Positions 32,624-42,777 of a DNA stretch of 64,000 nt are shown here, piece after piece; position 1 is the first letter of the stretch, and every line of letters starts with the position of its first letter. Both the position numbers and the translations under genes were made by a program. The notes under the pieces were generated by a model. It was not told the DNA's origin and ran no database searches. It was given only the letters and a program-made list of their open reading frames with translations. The stretch comes from VRUE01 sp963728835 (GTDB taxonomy: Bacteria; Actinomycetota; Thermoleophilia; Solirubrobacterales; 70-9): assembly GCA_963728835.1 (NCBI GenBank), contig CAVSKZ010000002.1, forward strand, positions 930,001 through 994,000, written 5' to 3'.

Positions 32624-34861
32624 GTGAGAGGCACCTCGAAGGCATCGGCTGCGAAGGCCAAGCCGAAACCGATGAATCTGAAACGGCTGCGCACGCGAAT
32701 CGGCGTCCCCGCGGCCCTGATCGCCGTGCTGCTCCTGGCCCTGCCAGGCAGCGCGTCGGCAGCTCTCGGCGACACAGAAGAATTCTTCGCACCGACGCAG
32801 CCGACGAAACCCCACTCGCTCGTCGAAGGCCCCGACGGCAACGTCTGGTACACCGACTCCACCGTGACCAAAATCGGCAAGGTCACTCCCTCGGGCACGG
32901 TAGAAGAGTTCAGCCCCGGCCTCACCGGCCCTGCGCTCAACATCACGGCCGGGCCGGAAAGCAAGCTCTGGTTCACCGAGAAGAGCGCAAAAAAAATCGG
33001 CTCCATCAACACTTCCGGCGCCGGCCTCACGGAGTGCACGGTGGCGGGCGAACCGGAATCCATTGCCGCAGCTGGTGGCAACCTCTGGTTCACCTTCATC
33101 CCGACCGGCGAAGCCGGGGTTAGGAAAATCGGCAAATTGATCCCCGGCGGCGGCTGTAGCATCACCGTCTTCACCCCGGGTGTCACTTCCGGCTTTGCCT
33201 CCACCTCCGTCGCTGCCACGATCATCGCCGGCGGCGACGGCAACCTCTACTACGGCACCGTCGGCTCAACCAAAGTGATTGGCAAGATCACGCTGCCCGC
33301 CGAGACGTTCACCGAGTTCACGGTAAATGGCGCCAACCCGAACCACCCGCACTCGCTCACCTACGGTGGCGACGGAAGGATCTGGTTCGTGGCGCAGAAC
33401 GCGACAGAAGAAAGGATCGGCGCCATCACCACCAACGGCGCTACGACGACCTACTACAACACCGGGCTGGGTGGTCTCGGGGCCGGGGGGGCAAACCTGA
33501 GCGGGCTCGCCACCGGCGCCGACGGCAACGTCTGGGCCAGGGAAACGGCCTTCCGGCAGGAGAAACAGAAACTCAAAATCACGGCCGGGGCAGAAGACCT
33601 CGGTGGGACATACATACTCGAATTCAATGGCGACAAAACCGCTCCGATTGCCTGGAACGCTAGTGCCTCGGAAGTCGAAGCTGCACTGGGAGCCATTCCA
33701 TCCATCGGCGGGGTTGCGAACGTCAAAGTCATCACCGGCTTCACCGGCGGTGGTCTGGTCGAACGATCGATCGAATTTGAAGGCAAATTCGCCCGTACCG
33801 ACGTACCGCCGATCACCTGTGACGTCGCCGGGCTCACGGGCACCACGCCGGCTTGCACGCTCGAACTGGTAACAACAGCAGTGCCCGAGAAGCTCTACCG
33901 TTTCAAACCGAATGGGGAATTCATCATTTTCCCGCTGTTGCCGCGAACGCGGACAGTGACGCCGGCAGCGACGACTCTCGGCAAAAACGGCACCCTCGTA
34001 CCGGGTCCCGGCAAAGACCTCTGGTACACGACCGCCGGCGACGTGAACTTCCCCGCCACCACGGCGATCGGCAAGTTCGACCTCGCGGTCGTTGAAGCCC
34101 CCGAATTCGCCCTCTCGGTGATCAAGGAAGGCACCGGCGACGGCACCGTCGTCTCGAACCCCTCGGGGATCGAATGCGATCCGACCTGTTCGGCTGATTT
34201 CAAAGAAGGCGAAAAAGTCATCCTGAAGGCCTCACCCGACTCCGAATCCCTCTTCGTCAGCTGGAAAGGCTGCGAAACGGGCGGCGTCAACGGGCGCGAA
34301 TGCAAAGTGACGGTGGACAAAGCCAAGAGCGTCACGGCCAAGTTCATCCAGGCCTATGACGTCACGGTCAACCGGGTCGGCACCGGCCTGGGCAAGGTGG
34401 GCAGCTCACCGGGCGGGGTCCTCTGCCTGAGCAACTGCTCGTCGACCACGGCTGCCTTCAAGGAAGCCACCAACGTCGTGCTAACCGCAACCCCGTCCAA
34501 AAACTACACATTCACCGAATGGACGGGTGACTGTTCGGGCTCGGGCACCTGCTCGCTGAGCGCCCTGAGCGCGGACAAGACAGTCGGAGCCAAATTCACC
34601 GCGGTCCCCCAGCACCTGCTGACGGTGACCAAGAGCGGTGGCGGCGCCGGCACCGTGAAGGCCGCGCAGGCCGGCATCAATTGCGGCGCGACCTGCTCCT
34701 CGATGGCCGCGGCCTACTTCCAGGGCGCGGTGGTCGAACTGACCGCCACCCCGGGCAAAGGCTCGACCTTCGGCGGCTGGTCGGGATCGGGCTGCTCAGG
34801 CACCGGCACCTGCACGGTGACGATGTCGGCGGCCAAATCCGTCACGGCGGAATTCAAATAG
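32624..34861 (+). CDS. Secreted Vgb-like beta-propeller protein with divergent InlB-type repeats
   Basis: This 745-aa exported protein starts at GTG 32624. An Arg/Lys-rich N-terminus precedes the signal helix (AALIAVLLLALPGSASA). Residues about 45-310 form a lyase-like propeller with repeats such as VEGPDGNVWYTDSTVTKIGK and GGDGRIWFVAQNATEERIGA. An inserted beta domain follows (KITAGAEDLGGTYILEFNGD, about 320-420). The C-terminal 260 residues are about four divergent InlB B-like repeats (VTKSGGGAGTVKAAQAGINC, TATPGKGSTFGGWSGSGC), each with two Cys. The last repeat is almost identical to that of the 34982 gene. Adhesion or surface display is likely; lyase activity is not implied. Confidence 0.75.
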   Translation: MRGTSKASAAKAKPKPMNLKRLRTRIGVPAALIAVLLLALPGSASAALGDTEEFFAPTQPTKPHSLVEGPDGNVWYTDSTVTKIGKVTPSGTVEEFSPGLTGPALNITAGPESKLWFTEKSAKKIGSINTSGAGLTECTVAGEPESIAAAGGNLWFTFIPTGEAGVRKIGKLIPGGGCSITVFTPGVTSGFASTSVAATIIAGGDGNLYYGTVGSTKVIGKITLPAETFTEFTVNGANPNHPHSLTYGGDGRIWFVAQNATEERIGAITTNGATTTYYNTGLGGLGAGGANLSGLATGADGNVWARETAFRQEKQKLKITAGAEDLGGTYILEFNGDKTAPIAWNASASEVEAALGAIPSIGGVANVKVITGFTGGGLVERSIEFEGKFARTDVPPITCDVAGLTGTTPACTLELVTTAVPEKLYRFKPNGEFIIFPLLPRTRTVTPAATTLGKNGTLVPGPGKDLWYTTAGDVNFPATTAIGKFDLAVVEAPEFALSVIKEGTGDGTVVSNPSGIECDPTCSADFKEGEKVILKASPDSESLFVSWKGCETGGVNGRECKVTVDKAKSVTAKFIQAYDVTVNRVGTGLGKVGSSPGGVLCLSNCSSTTAAFKEATNVVLTATPSKNYTFTEWTGDCSGSGTCSLSALSADKTVGAKFTAVPQHLLTVTKSGGGAGTVKAAQAGINCGATCSSMAAAYFQGAVVELTATPGKGSTFGGWSGSGCSGTGTCTVTMSAAKSVTAEFK

Positions 34862-34901
34862 GGGGCGATAGCTACTAGCGCCACCTAGGACGCATGCCAA
34901 A

Positions 34902-34931
34902 GGCCCCGGGGATCATCAGGTCCCCGGGGCC
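34902..34931. repeat. Intergenic hairpin between the two propeller genes
   Basis: GGCCCCGGGGA pairs with TCCCCGGGGCC over 11 bp with an 8-base loop. No T-run follows on the plus strand, so it is at best a weak terminator for the upstream gene or a leader structure for the next. Confidence 0.65.
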
Positions 34932-34981
34932 AAAATGGCTCAAGAGCAAACAGCACCTACGAACACAGGGGGATTTGGGAG

Positions 34982-37900
34982 ATGGGACGAAGCAAAGGCC
35001 ACAGAAGAAGCGTCAAGGCAGCCCTCAGCGTCCTCGCAGCCATTCTCTTTGCGTGTCTCCTTGCTGCACCGGCACAAGCTGACCCCCCAGCCCACACCCG
35101 CGCCGCCGCCCTCGACGTCGGGGGCCTGAACAAGGCCTGCGGCGCCGCCGTCGACTCCCAGGGCGACCTCTACGCCGCCAGCGCCGGCGAGGGCAAAGTC
35201 AAGGTCTTCGACGCCGCCGACCACACGACCCCGATCGCGGAAATCGCCAACGCCAACACTCCCTGCGCCCTGGCGGTGACCACCACCGGAAACCTCTACG
35301 TCTCCGAGAGCGCCACCGGCAACGTGGTCCGCTACAAACCCACCACCTTCCCCCTCACCGGCGCCCCCGTCTACGGCGCCGCCGAACCGATCCACACCGA
35401 CGGCGACGCCGAGGGCATCGCCGTCGACCGCTTCGACAACCGCCTCTACGTCGCCGCGGGCGACCGCATAGCCGTCTACAAAGCCGACGGCTCGCTCGAA
35501 AAAGCCGACGTCCTCGAAGGCCAGATCAGCGAAGCCACCGGTGTGGCCGCCTACACCAGCCCCCGCTTCGGGGTGAGCGGCAACCAGCGGCTCAACCTCG
35601 CCGTCGCCGAGAACGCCGGCGACGAGCTCAGGATCTACAACGGCCCGGCGAGCGCGACCGGCCTCAAACTGCGCAAGACGATCATCGGGGTCGACCACGA
35701 CGAAGACCCCGGCACCGCCGAGCAGGAATTCAGCTTCGGAGCGGCCGGCGCCTACCTCGCCGCCGACCCCGGCAACGAAAACTCCGCCGACGGCAAATGC
35801 ATTCAGGTCCAGGTCAACGGGGTGGACCAGGCCTGCACCCAGGGGCACTTCTTCCTCCACGACGCCGGCAACGAAGCGATCTACGAGTTCGACGCAACCG
35901 GCGAGTTCTTCCTCGCGCTCACCAACCCGGCACTTGAAGACGCCGAGCCAACCCAGGTCGCGGTCGAGCGCTCCGGCGGCCCCAACGACGGCACCGTCTA
36001 CGTCGGCTCGGGCTCCGGCGCGGGCGCCGAGCTGCTCGCCTTCGCCCCCGTGCTGAAGCCCTCGCGCACCGCGCTGCCCGCGCTCTCCAAGGCCCTGACG
36101 GGGGCAAGAGCGGTGGCCACCGACTGCGAAGGCAACGTCTACGTCGCTGCCGAAACGACGCTGGTCCGCGTCTACTCCCCGGCCGGCAGCGCTGTGACCA
36201 GCTTCACGGTGCCCAGCGCCACCCTCGACCTCGCCGTCGACTGCAGCGGCAATGTCTACAGGGTGAACTCCACCGGGACGGAGATGACCTACTACTCGCC
36301 CTCCTCCAACCCGCCCACCGGCTCCACCACCTACACCCGCCACGAACCGGTGCTGGTCACCGCCACGGGCCTGACGGGGGTGGCGGTCAACCCCGCCAAC
36401 GACCACGTCTTCGTCATCGGCGGGTCCGCCTTCACCTCGGTCATCAAGGAGTTCGCCCCGCCCTCGGAAAGCTCGAAAGCAGAAGGCGAATGCGGCGCGG
36501 GCCTCGAACTCACGCCCTCCCGGCAGGACATCGACGTCTACGGCAAGAACGGCTATGTCTACGTCTCGGCCAACGTCGGCGCCGCCCTCGTCTACGTCGT
36601 CAAATGCGGCAAAGTACCCGCAGAAGCCGAACTGATCCGCGAAGCCAAAGACAGCGGCGGCTGTCCCAGCGGCAAAACGGTCGGCATCAACCCGAGGATC
36701 GCCATCGACCAGTCCAACGGTCACTTCATCCAGTGGGGTGTCTTCCAGACCGGCGAGACGCTGCGCGAGCACGACGCCCTCGGCGCCTGCGTGGCGGAGT
36801 TCGGCAAAACCTCCTCCAACACCGCCGGCGCCCGGGTCGCGATCGACAACAGCTGCGCCATCAACGGGCTGACCGAACAGACGACGCCCACCTGCGCTGC
36901 CACTTACCCCTCCAACGGCAACGCCTACCTCGCCTTCGACTCCTCCACCAACGAAGTCCAGCCCTTCGACCTGAACACGTTCGGGCCGCTGGAGTATCCC
37001 GAAGTCAAAGAAGAAGAGCCCGAAGAATTCACCCTCAAAGTCAACAAAGGGGGCTCGGGAACGGGCACCGTAACCAGCTCCCCCTCGGGGATCAGCTGCG
37101 ACCCGACCTGTGAAGCCGACTTCGAGGAAGGCACCGAAGTCACCCTGACCGGATCCCCGGGGGCCAACAGCAAATCCGTCGTCTGGACGGGTTGCGACTC
37201 GGTCAACGGCGAAAACAAATGCCTGGTGACGATGGACGAAGACACCGAAGTCACCGCCACCTTCGACCTGGAACAGCATCTGCTCTCGGTATCGAAGACG
37301 GGCTCCGGCACCGGCAAAGTCACCAGCACCCCGCCTGGCATCGACTGCGGCTCTGACTGCAACGAGCTCTACGACCACGGCACCGTGGTCACGCTCAGTG
37401 CCACCCCGGACCCGGGCTCCGAATTCACCGGCTTCTCCGGAGCCTGCACTGGCCTCACCTGCGAAGTGACGATGAGCGCGGCCAAATCGGTGACGGCCAA
37501 CTTCGACGTGGAATCGGCGACCCCCAAATTCCTCCTCACGGTCGACGTCGAAGGAACGGGATCGGGCACGGTCACATCAGACAAAGGCCTGATCAGCTGC
37601 GACCCGGTCTGCTCTGACGAATACGAGGAAGGGACCGTCGTCGTCCTCACCGCCACGCCGGACCCCGGCTCGGTCTTCGTCAGCTGGAAGTACTGCGACT
37701 CCGGCGGCGTAGTGGGCCGTCAGTGCACGATCACCGTCAGCAAAGCAAAGACGGTCAAAGCCACCTTCACCACCACCCACGCCCTCACCGTCTCCAGGGA
37801 AGGCTCGGGTCTGGGCAAGGTGCAGAGTTCCCCGGCGGGATCCTGTGCCTCTCCAACTGCTCGGAGACCACGGCCTCCTTCAAAGAGGGCACCAAAGTCA

Positions 37901-38280
37901 CGCTCAAACAGACCCCCGCCAAGCATTTCCACTTCGTCAAATGGCTGGGTGACTGCACCGGCTCGGGAGCCTGCGAACTGACCATGGGCGAGGACCACGA
38001 GGTCCAGGCCGAATTCGCCGAAGACGCCAAGCACCTGCTGACCCTGACCAAGAGCGGCGGTGGACAGGGCACGGTGAAGAGCTCGGTGGCCGGAATCAAC
38101 TGCGGGGCCGTCTGCTCGACGATGTCCTCGGCCTACTACCAGGGTGAAGTCGTCGAACTGACCGCGACTCCGGGCAAAGGCTCGACCTTCGGCGGCTGGT
38201 CGGGAAGCGGCTGCTCGGGCACGGGGACGTGCACGGTGACGATGTCGGCGGCCAAATCGGTCACTGCCGAATTCAAATAG
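34982..38280 (+). pseudogene. Secreted NHL-like propeller protein with InlB-type repeats, frameshifted at 37830-37833
   Basis: The protein begins at ATG 34982 after GGGAG. A signal peptide (LSVLAAILFACLLAAPAQA) leads into an NHL/SMP-30-like propeller to about residue 670 (VDSQGDLYAASAGEGKVKVF, AVTTTGNLYVSESATGNVVR). InlB-like repeats follow (GSGTGTVTSSPSGISCDPTC and others), each with Cys. Near 37833 the open frame changes: GLGKVQSSP is continued as GGILCLSNCSETTASFKEG in the next frame and then to TAG 38278-38280. One C is missing from the run at 37830-37833; the sister gene at 34400 reads SSPGGVLCLSNCS at the matching place. Restored length is about 1099 aa. Probably intact in the cell. Confidence 0.72.
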
Positions 38281-38293
38281 CAAGAACTGAGCT

Positions 38294-38325
38294 GGCACCG
38301 GCTCGGCTGAGGCCGAGCCGGTGCC
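38294..38325. terminator. Convergent terminator-like hairpin
   Basis: GGCACCGGCTCGGC pairs with GCCGAGCCGGTGCC over 14 bp with a 4-base loop (TGAG), followed by GGGCTTT. It lies between the + strand propeller gene and the - strand Cys-rich gene, as expected for a bidirectional terminator. Confidence 0.65.
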
Positions 38326-38347
38326 GGGCTTTACCTCCGATCCGACG

Positions 38348-39532
38348 CTACGCCAGGATGTAGCGGTCGCTTCCAGATGTCGAGGTAGCCACGAGGTAGG
38401 CGTGTTCAGCCGCTTCGTAGGACGCGTCCCATTTCATCTCATCGGGACAGTGTTCGCCGCCTTCGGTCAGATCAAGTTCCGCTTTGGCGGCAATGAACCG
38501 GCCGTGGCCGGACGCTGATTTGTGTAACGCCCCCTCGACCGACAGCGTCACATCGCTGTCGAAGGTGCAGTCCAGTTCGATTAAGTCGAGGATGAAGCAA
38601 TCGACTTCGATCTCGAGGCCTAACGTCGAGCCGCTGCCTAAGTTTAAGGCTGTCGCATCGAGGTCGACCGTCGGCAGGGCGCTGGTGGTCACGATGCAGT
38701 TCTCGGCCGCGCCCTGCGTATGGCATTCTTTCCACGTCAGTTCCGTGACGTCCAGTTTCTGGGGCTCCGCCGGGCTTAACACGGTGGCCGCGGCTAAGGA
38801 CGATTCGCATTCGACGTTGGCAACCGTGTTGTAGAGCACCGGAGCTTTGGTCGTCGTCATGTCGACGCTTTTGACCTGGTCTTTTTCCGCGCAGGATTCG
38901 GTGTGCGTTTTGCAGAGGACCGTTACGGGAGTCGATGTTAACGTCGAGAGTAACCCGTCGAGGAACGATTCGCTAGGGCATAATTCGCCGCCTTCGACGA
39001 AGCTGACCGACGTATCGTTCGCGGTCAGGTGCTGGGCGCCGACGGCCAACGTGAGCCCATTGGATTCGTACACACAGTGAATATCGATACCGAAGATATC
39101 GATGTTATCGCAGTTGACTAAGGTCAGACCGCTCGCCCCTTGGATCGTCCCGGCGTCTAACCCCGTCTTGTTGAGGTTGGCTAAGGGCAATTCGAGGACT
39201 GAGACCTGGCAATTGCTGTGTGCGGCTTTGGTGCCGCAGTTAGTGAACGAGAGGGCCGTGATGTGAATCTGCTGTGGGTTGGCTAACCCTAACGGCGTGC
39301 CCGACGCCGAGATGGTTAAGCATAAGACGTCGACACCGTGGTCGGTTAAGAGGGTGCCGACGCCTTGGCCTGTGTTGGTCATGCTCACGGACGTCGCTGC
39401 GGAACCGCAGGTTAAGGCCGTGTGCGTGTTACAGAGCTGGGTGTTGGCGGCCGATGCCGAGGTGACACCGACGAACGCCATCGCGGCCACGGCCGCTACG
39501 GCCGCAAGGCCGAGTGTTCTGGTGAGTCTCAT
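38348..39532 (-). CDS. Secreted Cys-rich tandem-domain protein, TTA-codon-rich paralog 1
   Basis: This 394-aa protein starts at ATG 39532 with signal peptide LGLAAVAAVAAMAFVGVTSA. The mature part has two related halves with regularly spaced Cys: NTQLCNTHTALTCGSAAT ... LCLTISASGTPLG ... TNCGTKAAHSNCQVSVLE ... NCDNIDIFGIDIHCVYE in the first, and VLCKTHTESCAEKDQ ... WKECHTQGAAENCIV ... DCFILDLIELDCTFD in the second, each with E/Y-rich ends. Both end with YLVATS or RYILA. I count at least 19 in-frame TTA leucine codons, although the neighbouring ABC operon has none. The protein at 48580 is a shorter paralog. No known domain is recognised; a secreted structural or adhesin role is a guess. Confidence 0.72.
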   Translation of the reverse strand: MRLTRTLGLAAVAAVAAMAFVGVTSASAANTQLCNTHTALTCGSAATSVSMTNTGQGVGTLLTDHGVDVLCLTISASGTPLGLANPQQIHITALSFTNCGTKAAHSNCQVSVLELPLANLNKTGLDAGTIQGASGLTLVNCDNIDIFGIDIHCVYESNGLTLAVGAQHLTANDTSVSFVEGGELCPSESFLDGLLSTLTSTPVTVLCKTHTESCAEKDQVKSVDMTTTKAPVLYNTVANVECESSLAAATVLSPAEPQKLDVTELTWKECHTQGAAENCIVTTSALPTVDLDATALNLGSGSTLGLEIEVDCFILDLIELDCTFDSDVTLSVEGALHKSASGHGRFIAAKAELDLTEGGEHCPDEMKWDASYEAAEHAYLVATSTSGSDRYILA

Positions 39533-39545
39533 TTCGGTTTCCTTT

Positions 39546-39564
39546 CTCGGCGCCTTGCGCCGAG
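39546..39564 (-). promoter_or_regulatory. Leader hairpin before the ribosome-binding site of paralog 1
   Basis: CTCGGCGC pairs with GCGCCGAG in the transcript, closed by three bases, just upstream of AAAGGAAACCGAAATG. The second paralog has the same element at 49227-49245, so it is probably a conserved translational control or mRNA-stability element. Confidence 0.5.
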
Positions 39565-39644
39565 CGAGTTGATTGCCACGGTCGTGGCTCTGCCTTCCTA
39601 TTCGCTCTCGGTGAGAGAGTCAAGGAAGTCTGAGTGATGGGAAG

Positions 39645-41153
39645 GTGCGCTTTCCGCCATCGTGCGAGAATGGGCGTGCTTTGAGTGAGAGCGGGCCACC
39701 GTATGAGCATCTCGACGTGCTGATCGTCGGCGCCGGGCTTTCCGGAGTCGGCGCTGCGCATCATCTCCAGGAGGCCTTCCCCGGCCGCAGCTACGCGATC
39801 TTCGAGGCGCGCGGGGACCTGGGGGGGACCTGGGACCTGTTTCGCTACCCCGGGATCCGCTCGGACTCCGACATGCACACGCTCGGCTACCGGTTCAAGC
39901 CCTGGACCCGGCCGAAGACGATCACCGACGGGCCGTCGATCCTCGACTATGTGCGGGAGACCGCGCAGGAAGCGGGGATCGACCGCAGGATCCGCTTCAG
40001 CCACCGGGTCCTCCGCGCCGAGTGGTCGAGCGAGGATGCATGCTGGGTCGTCGACGCCGAGCGGACCGACAGCGACGAGACCGTGCGGGTGACCTGCGGC
40101 TACCTCTGGATGTGCCCCGGCTACTACCGCTACGACGAAGGGTTCACCCCCGAGTTCGAGGGGGCCGAGCGCTTCGGCGGGCCGATCGTCCACCCCCAGC
40201 ACTGGCCCGAAGACCTCGACTACGCCGGCAAGCGGGTGGTCGTGATCGGCAGTGGCGCCACCGCGGTGACGCTGGTGCCGGCGATGGCGGAGAAGGCGGC
40301 CCACGTGACGATGTTGCAGCGCTCGCCCACCTACATCGCCTCGCTCCCGGCGGAAGACCCGATCGCGAAGGGCCTGCACCGGGTGCTTCCCGACAAGGCG
40401 GTCTACGCGGCCGTGCGCTGGAAGAACGTCCTCCTGCAGACCCTCTTCTACCAGCTCAGCCGCCGCCGCCCGCAGGCGGTGAAGAGGTTCATCCGCAAGG
40501 GGGTGGAAGCGGCGCTGCCCGACGGATATGATGTCGACAAGCACTTCGCCCCCCGCTACGACCCCTGGGACCAGCGCATGTGCCTGGTACCCAACGGCGA
40601 CCTCTTCAAGGCGATCCGGGACGGCAGTGCCTCGGTCGTCACCGACACGATCAAGACCTTCACCGAGGACGGGATCGAGCTCGACTCCGGCGAGCGGCTC
40701 GAGGCCGACGTGATCGTCACCGCCACCGGCCTAAACCTCCTCTTCCTCGGCGGCATGGATCTGGTCGTCGACGGTGAGCGAGTCGACGTTCCGAAGAAGA
40801 TGACCTACAAGGGGATGATGCTGAGCGGCGTTCCCAACTGCACCTTCACTGTCGGCTACACGAACGCCTCCTGGACCCTGAAGGCCGACCTGACCTCCGA
40901 GTACGTCTGCCGCCTGCTCGCCCACATGGACGCACACGGGTACGTCAAGAGCGTTCCCGAGATCACCGACCCGACCGTGACCGAGGCGCCGCTGCTCGAC
41001 TTCACCTCGGGATACGTCCTGCGCTCGCTTGACCAGTTCCCCAAGCAGGGCTCGAAGGAGCCATGGAAGCTGCGCCAGAACTACGTCTTCGACCTGCGCT
41101 CGATCCGTCGCGGCTCGATCGACGACGGCGCGATGCAGTTCTCGAGGTCATGA
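39645..41153 (+). CDS. Class B flavin monooxygenase (Baeyer-Villiger type)
   Basis: This 502-aa enzyme uses FAD and NADPH to insert one oxygen into a carbonyl substrate. It has FAD-binding VLIVGAGLSGVGAAHHLQ (about residue 25), the class B block FRYPGIRSDSDMHTLGYRFK and the BVMO fingerprint RFGGPIVHPQHWPEDL (FxGxxxHxxxW, about 183), followed by NADP-binding VVVIGSGATAVTLVPA. LEADVIVTATGLN completes the core. GTG 39645 gives this length; TTG 39681 would begin SESGPPYEHLDVLIVG and fits the family N-terminus as well. Substrate is unknown; the EthA group is close. Confidence 0.87.
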   Translation: MRFPPSCENGRALSESGPPYEHLDVLIVGAGLSGVGAAHHLQEAFPGRSYAIFEARGDLGGTWDLFRYPGIRSDSDMHTLGYRFKPWTRPKTITDGPSILDYVRETAQEAGIDRRIRFSHRVLRAEWSSEDACWVVDAERTDSDETVRVTCGYLWMCPGYYRYDEGFTPEFEGAERFGGPIVHPQHWPEDLDYAGKRVVVIGSGATAVTLVPAMAEKAAHVTMLQRSPTYIASLPAEDPIAKGLHRVLPDKAVYAAVRWKNVLLQTLFYQLSRRRPQAVKRFIRKGVEAALPDGYDVDKHFAPRYDPWDQRMCLVPNGDLFKAIRDGSASVVTDTIKTFTEDGIELDSGERLEADVIVTATGLNLLFLGGMDLVVDGERVDVPKKMTYKGMMLSGVPNCTFTVGYTNASWTLKADLTSEYVCRLLAHMDAHGYVKSVPEITDPTVTEAPLLDFTSGYVLRSLDQFPKQGSKEPWKLRQNYVFDLRSIRRGSIDDGAMQFSRS

Positions 41154-41857
41154 CCGGCTACTCGGACCTACGCGCCCTCTTCGTCAACTGCACGCTGAAG
41201 CGCAGCCCCGAGGTGTCCAACACCCAGGGGCTGATAGACCTCTCCATGGAGATCATGCGCCGCAACGGCGTCGAGGTCGAGTGCATCCGCGCGGTCGACC
41301 ACGAGATCGCCATCGGCGTCTGGCCCGACATGACCGAGCACGGCTGGGAGCGCGACGAGTGGCCCGTGATCTTCGAGAAGGTGATGGCCGCCGACGTCCT
41401 CGTCCTCGGCATGCCGATCTGGCTGGGGGAGAAGTCCTCGGTGGCGACGCAGGTGATCGAGCGCCTCTACGGCAACTCGCACCTGCTCAACGACGCCGGC
41501 CAGTACGCCTACTACGGGCGGGTCGGCGGCTGCCTGGTGACCGGCAACGAGGACGGGGTCAAGCACTGCGCGATGAACGTCCTCTACTCGCTGCAACACC
41601 TCGGCTACACGATCCCGCCGCAGGCCGACGCGGGCTGGATTGGCGAGGCCGGCCCCGGCCCCTCCTACCTCGACGAGGGCTCGGGCGGCCCCGAGAACGA
41701 CTTCACCAACCGCAACACCACCTTCGCCGCCTGGAACCTGCTCCACCTCGCGCGGATGCTGAAGGACGTCGGCGGCATCCCCGCCCACGGCAACCAGCGC
41801 ACCGAGTGGGACGCCGGCTGCCGCTTCGACTTCCCCAACCCCGAGCACCGCGCCTGA
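41150..41857 (+). CDS. Flavodoxin-like NAD(P)H:FMN reductase family protein
   Basis: The 235-aa protein starts at ATG 41150, overlapping the monooxygenase stop by ATGA. LRALFVNCTLKRSPEVSNTQ (about residue 7) is the phosphate-binding loop of the flavodoxin fold, and VLVLGMPIWLGEKSSVATQV plus GRVGGCLVTGNEDGVKH fit the FMN-binding loops of NADPH-dependent FMN reductases. Coupled translation suggests it provides reduced flavin or electrons to the monooxygenase, although class B enzymes usually need no separate reductase; another role in the same pathway is possible. Confidence 0.82.
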   Translation: MTGYSDLRALFVNCTLKRSPEVSNTQGLIDLSMEIMRRNGVEVECIRAVDHEIAIGVWPDMTEHGWERDEWPVIFEKVMAADVLVLGMPIWLGEKSSVATQVIERLYGNSHLLNDAGQYAYYGRVGGCLVTGNEDGVKHCAMNVLYSLQHLGYTIPPQADAGWIGEAGPGPSYLDEGSGGPENDFTNRNTTFAAWNLLHLARMLKDVGGIPAHGNQRTEWDAGCRFDFPNPEHRA

Positions 41858-41861
41858 GCGT

Positions 41862-42722
41862 TCAGGCCGCGGCAAGGAGGCGTTCGGCGAGCCGGTTCAT
41901 GCCCAGCTCGTGGGCGGCCTTGGCGGCGCCGGCCCAGTCAGTCTCGCGGTCCGGTGGCGACTCGACCCCGGCGTCGCGCAGCGTCGCGATGTCCTTGAAG
42001 GCGCGCAGGTCCTCGGCGGAGTCGAGCAGGGCCCCGCGCAGCGCCGGTCGGCGCTCGCGGATCGCGTTCTCGAGGATCGCCTCCAGCGAGCCGTGGCGGC
42101 GCAGCAGCTCGGCCGCGGTCTTCGGCCCGACGCCCTTGGCGCCGGGCAGTCCGTCGGAGGGGTCGCCGCGCAGGGCGATGAAGTCGGGCACCATCTCCGG
42201 GCCGATCCCGTAACGGCGCTTGACCTCCTCGGGCGTCACCTCTTCGGACCCTTTGGTCCCCGTCTTCACGTATAGGACCGTCACGCGCTCGCCCGCGCAC
42301 TGGTACATGTCGCGGTCCCCCGTCATCAGCAGCGCTCTACCACCCGCTTCCGCCTCGCGGCGGGCGTATGTGCCGAGCAGGTCGTCGGCCTCGAGGTCAT
42401 CGCTGATCGCGACCGTCCAGCCGAAGGCGCCGAAGAAGTCGCGGGCAGCGGCGAACTGAGGCGCCAGGTCGTCAGGCATCGCGGCCTCCCGCTCGGCGTG
42501 GTAGGCGGGGTAGAGCTCGGTGCGGTAGGAGGCCGCATCGGGGCCGAAGCAGAGCACGACGGCACGCGGCTCGCGCAGTTCGACCTCGCGCAGTACGAGG
42601 TTGGCGGTCCCCAGCAGCGCGTTGACGGGCCTCCCGTCCGGCCCCACGATCGAGCCCGGCAGCGCGTAGAAGGCGCGGAAGAGCAGCGAGGGGGCATCGA
42701 CTGCGAGTAGCGGCTGGGGCAC
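41862..42722 (-). CDS. 5'-3' exonuclease (Pol I N-terminal/FEN-like)
   Basis: This 286-aa nuclease starts at GTG 42722 with PQPLLAVDAPSLLFRAFYAL. It has the metal-binding aspartate clusters ISDDLEADDLLGTYAR (about 112) and LMTGDRDMYQCAGERV (about 134), then a helix-hairpin-helix ALRGDPSDGLPGAKGVGPKT (about 193). Without a polymerase domain, it matches stand-alone exonucleases of actinobacteria that remove RNA primers or flaps during replication and repair. GAGGGG lies close to the start; ATG further upstream at 42780 would overlap the divergent SDR gene and is unlikely. Confidence 0.85.
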   Translation of the reverse strand: MPQPLLAVDAPSLLFRAFYALPGSIVGPDGRPVNALLGTANLVLREVELREPRAVVLCFGPDAASYRTELYPAYHAEREAAMPDDLAPQFAAARDFFGAFGWTVAISDDLEADDLLGTYARREAEAGGRALLMTGDRDMYQCAGERVTVLYVKTGTKGSEEVTPEEVKRRYGIGPEMVPDFIALRGDPSDGLPGAKGVGPKTAAELLRRHGSLEAILENAIRERRPALRGALLDSAEDLRAFKDIATLRDAGVESPPDRETDWAGAAKAAHELGMNRLAERLLAAA

Positions 42723-42777
42723 GCCCCTCAGCCTACGGTTTAGCGGCAAACGGCGGTCTCGAATACGGTTTCGGTAC

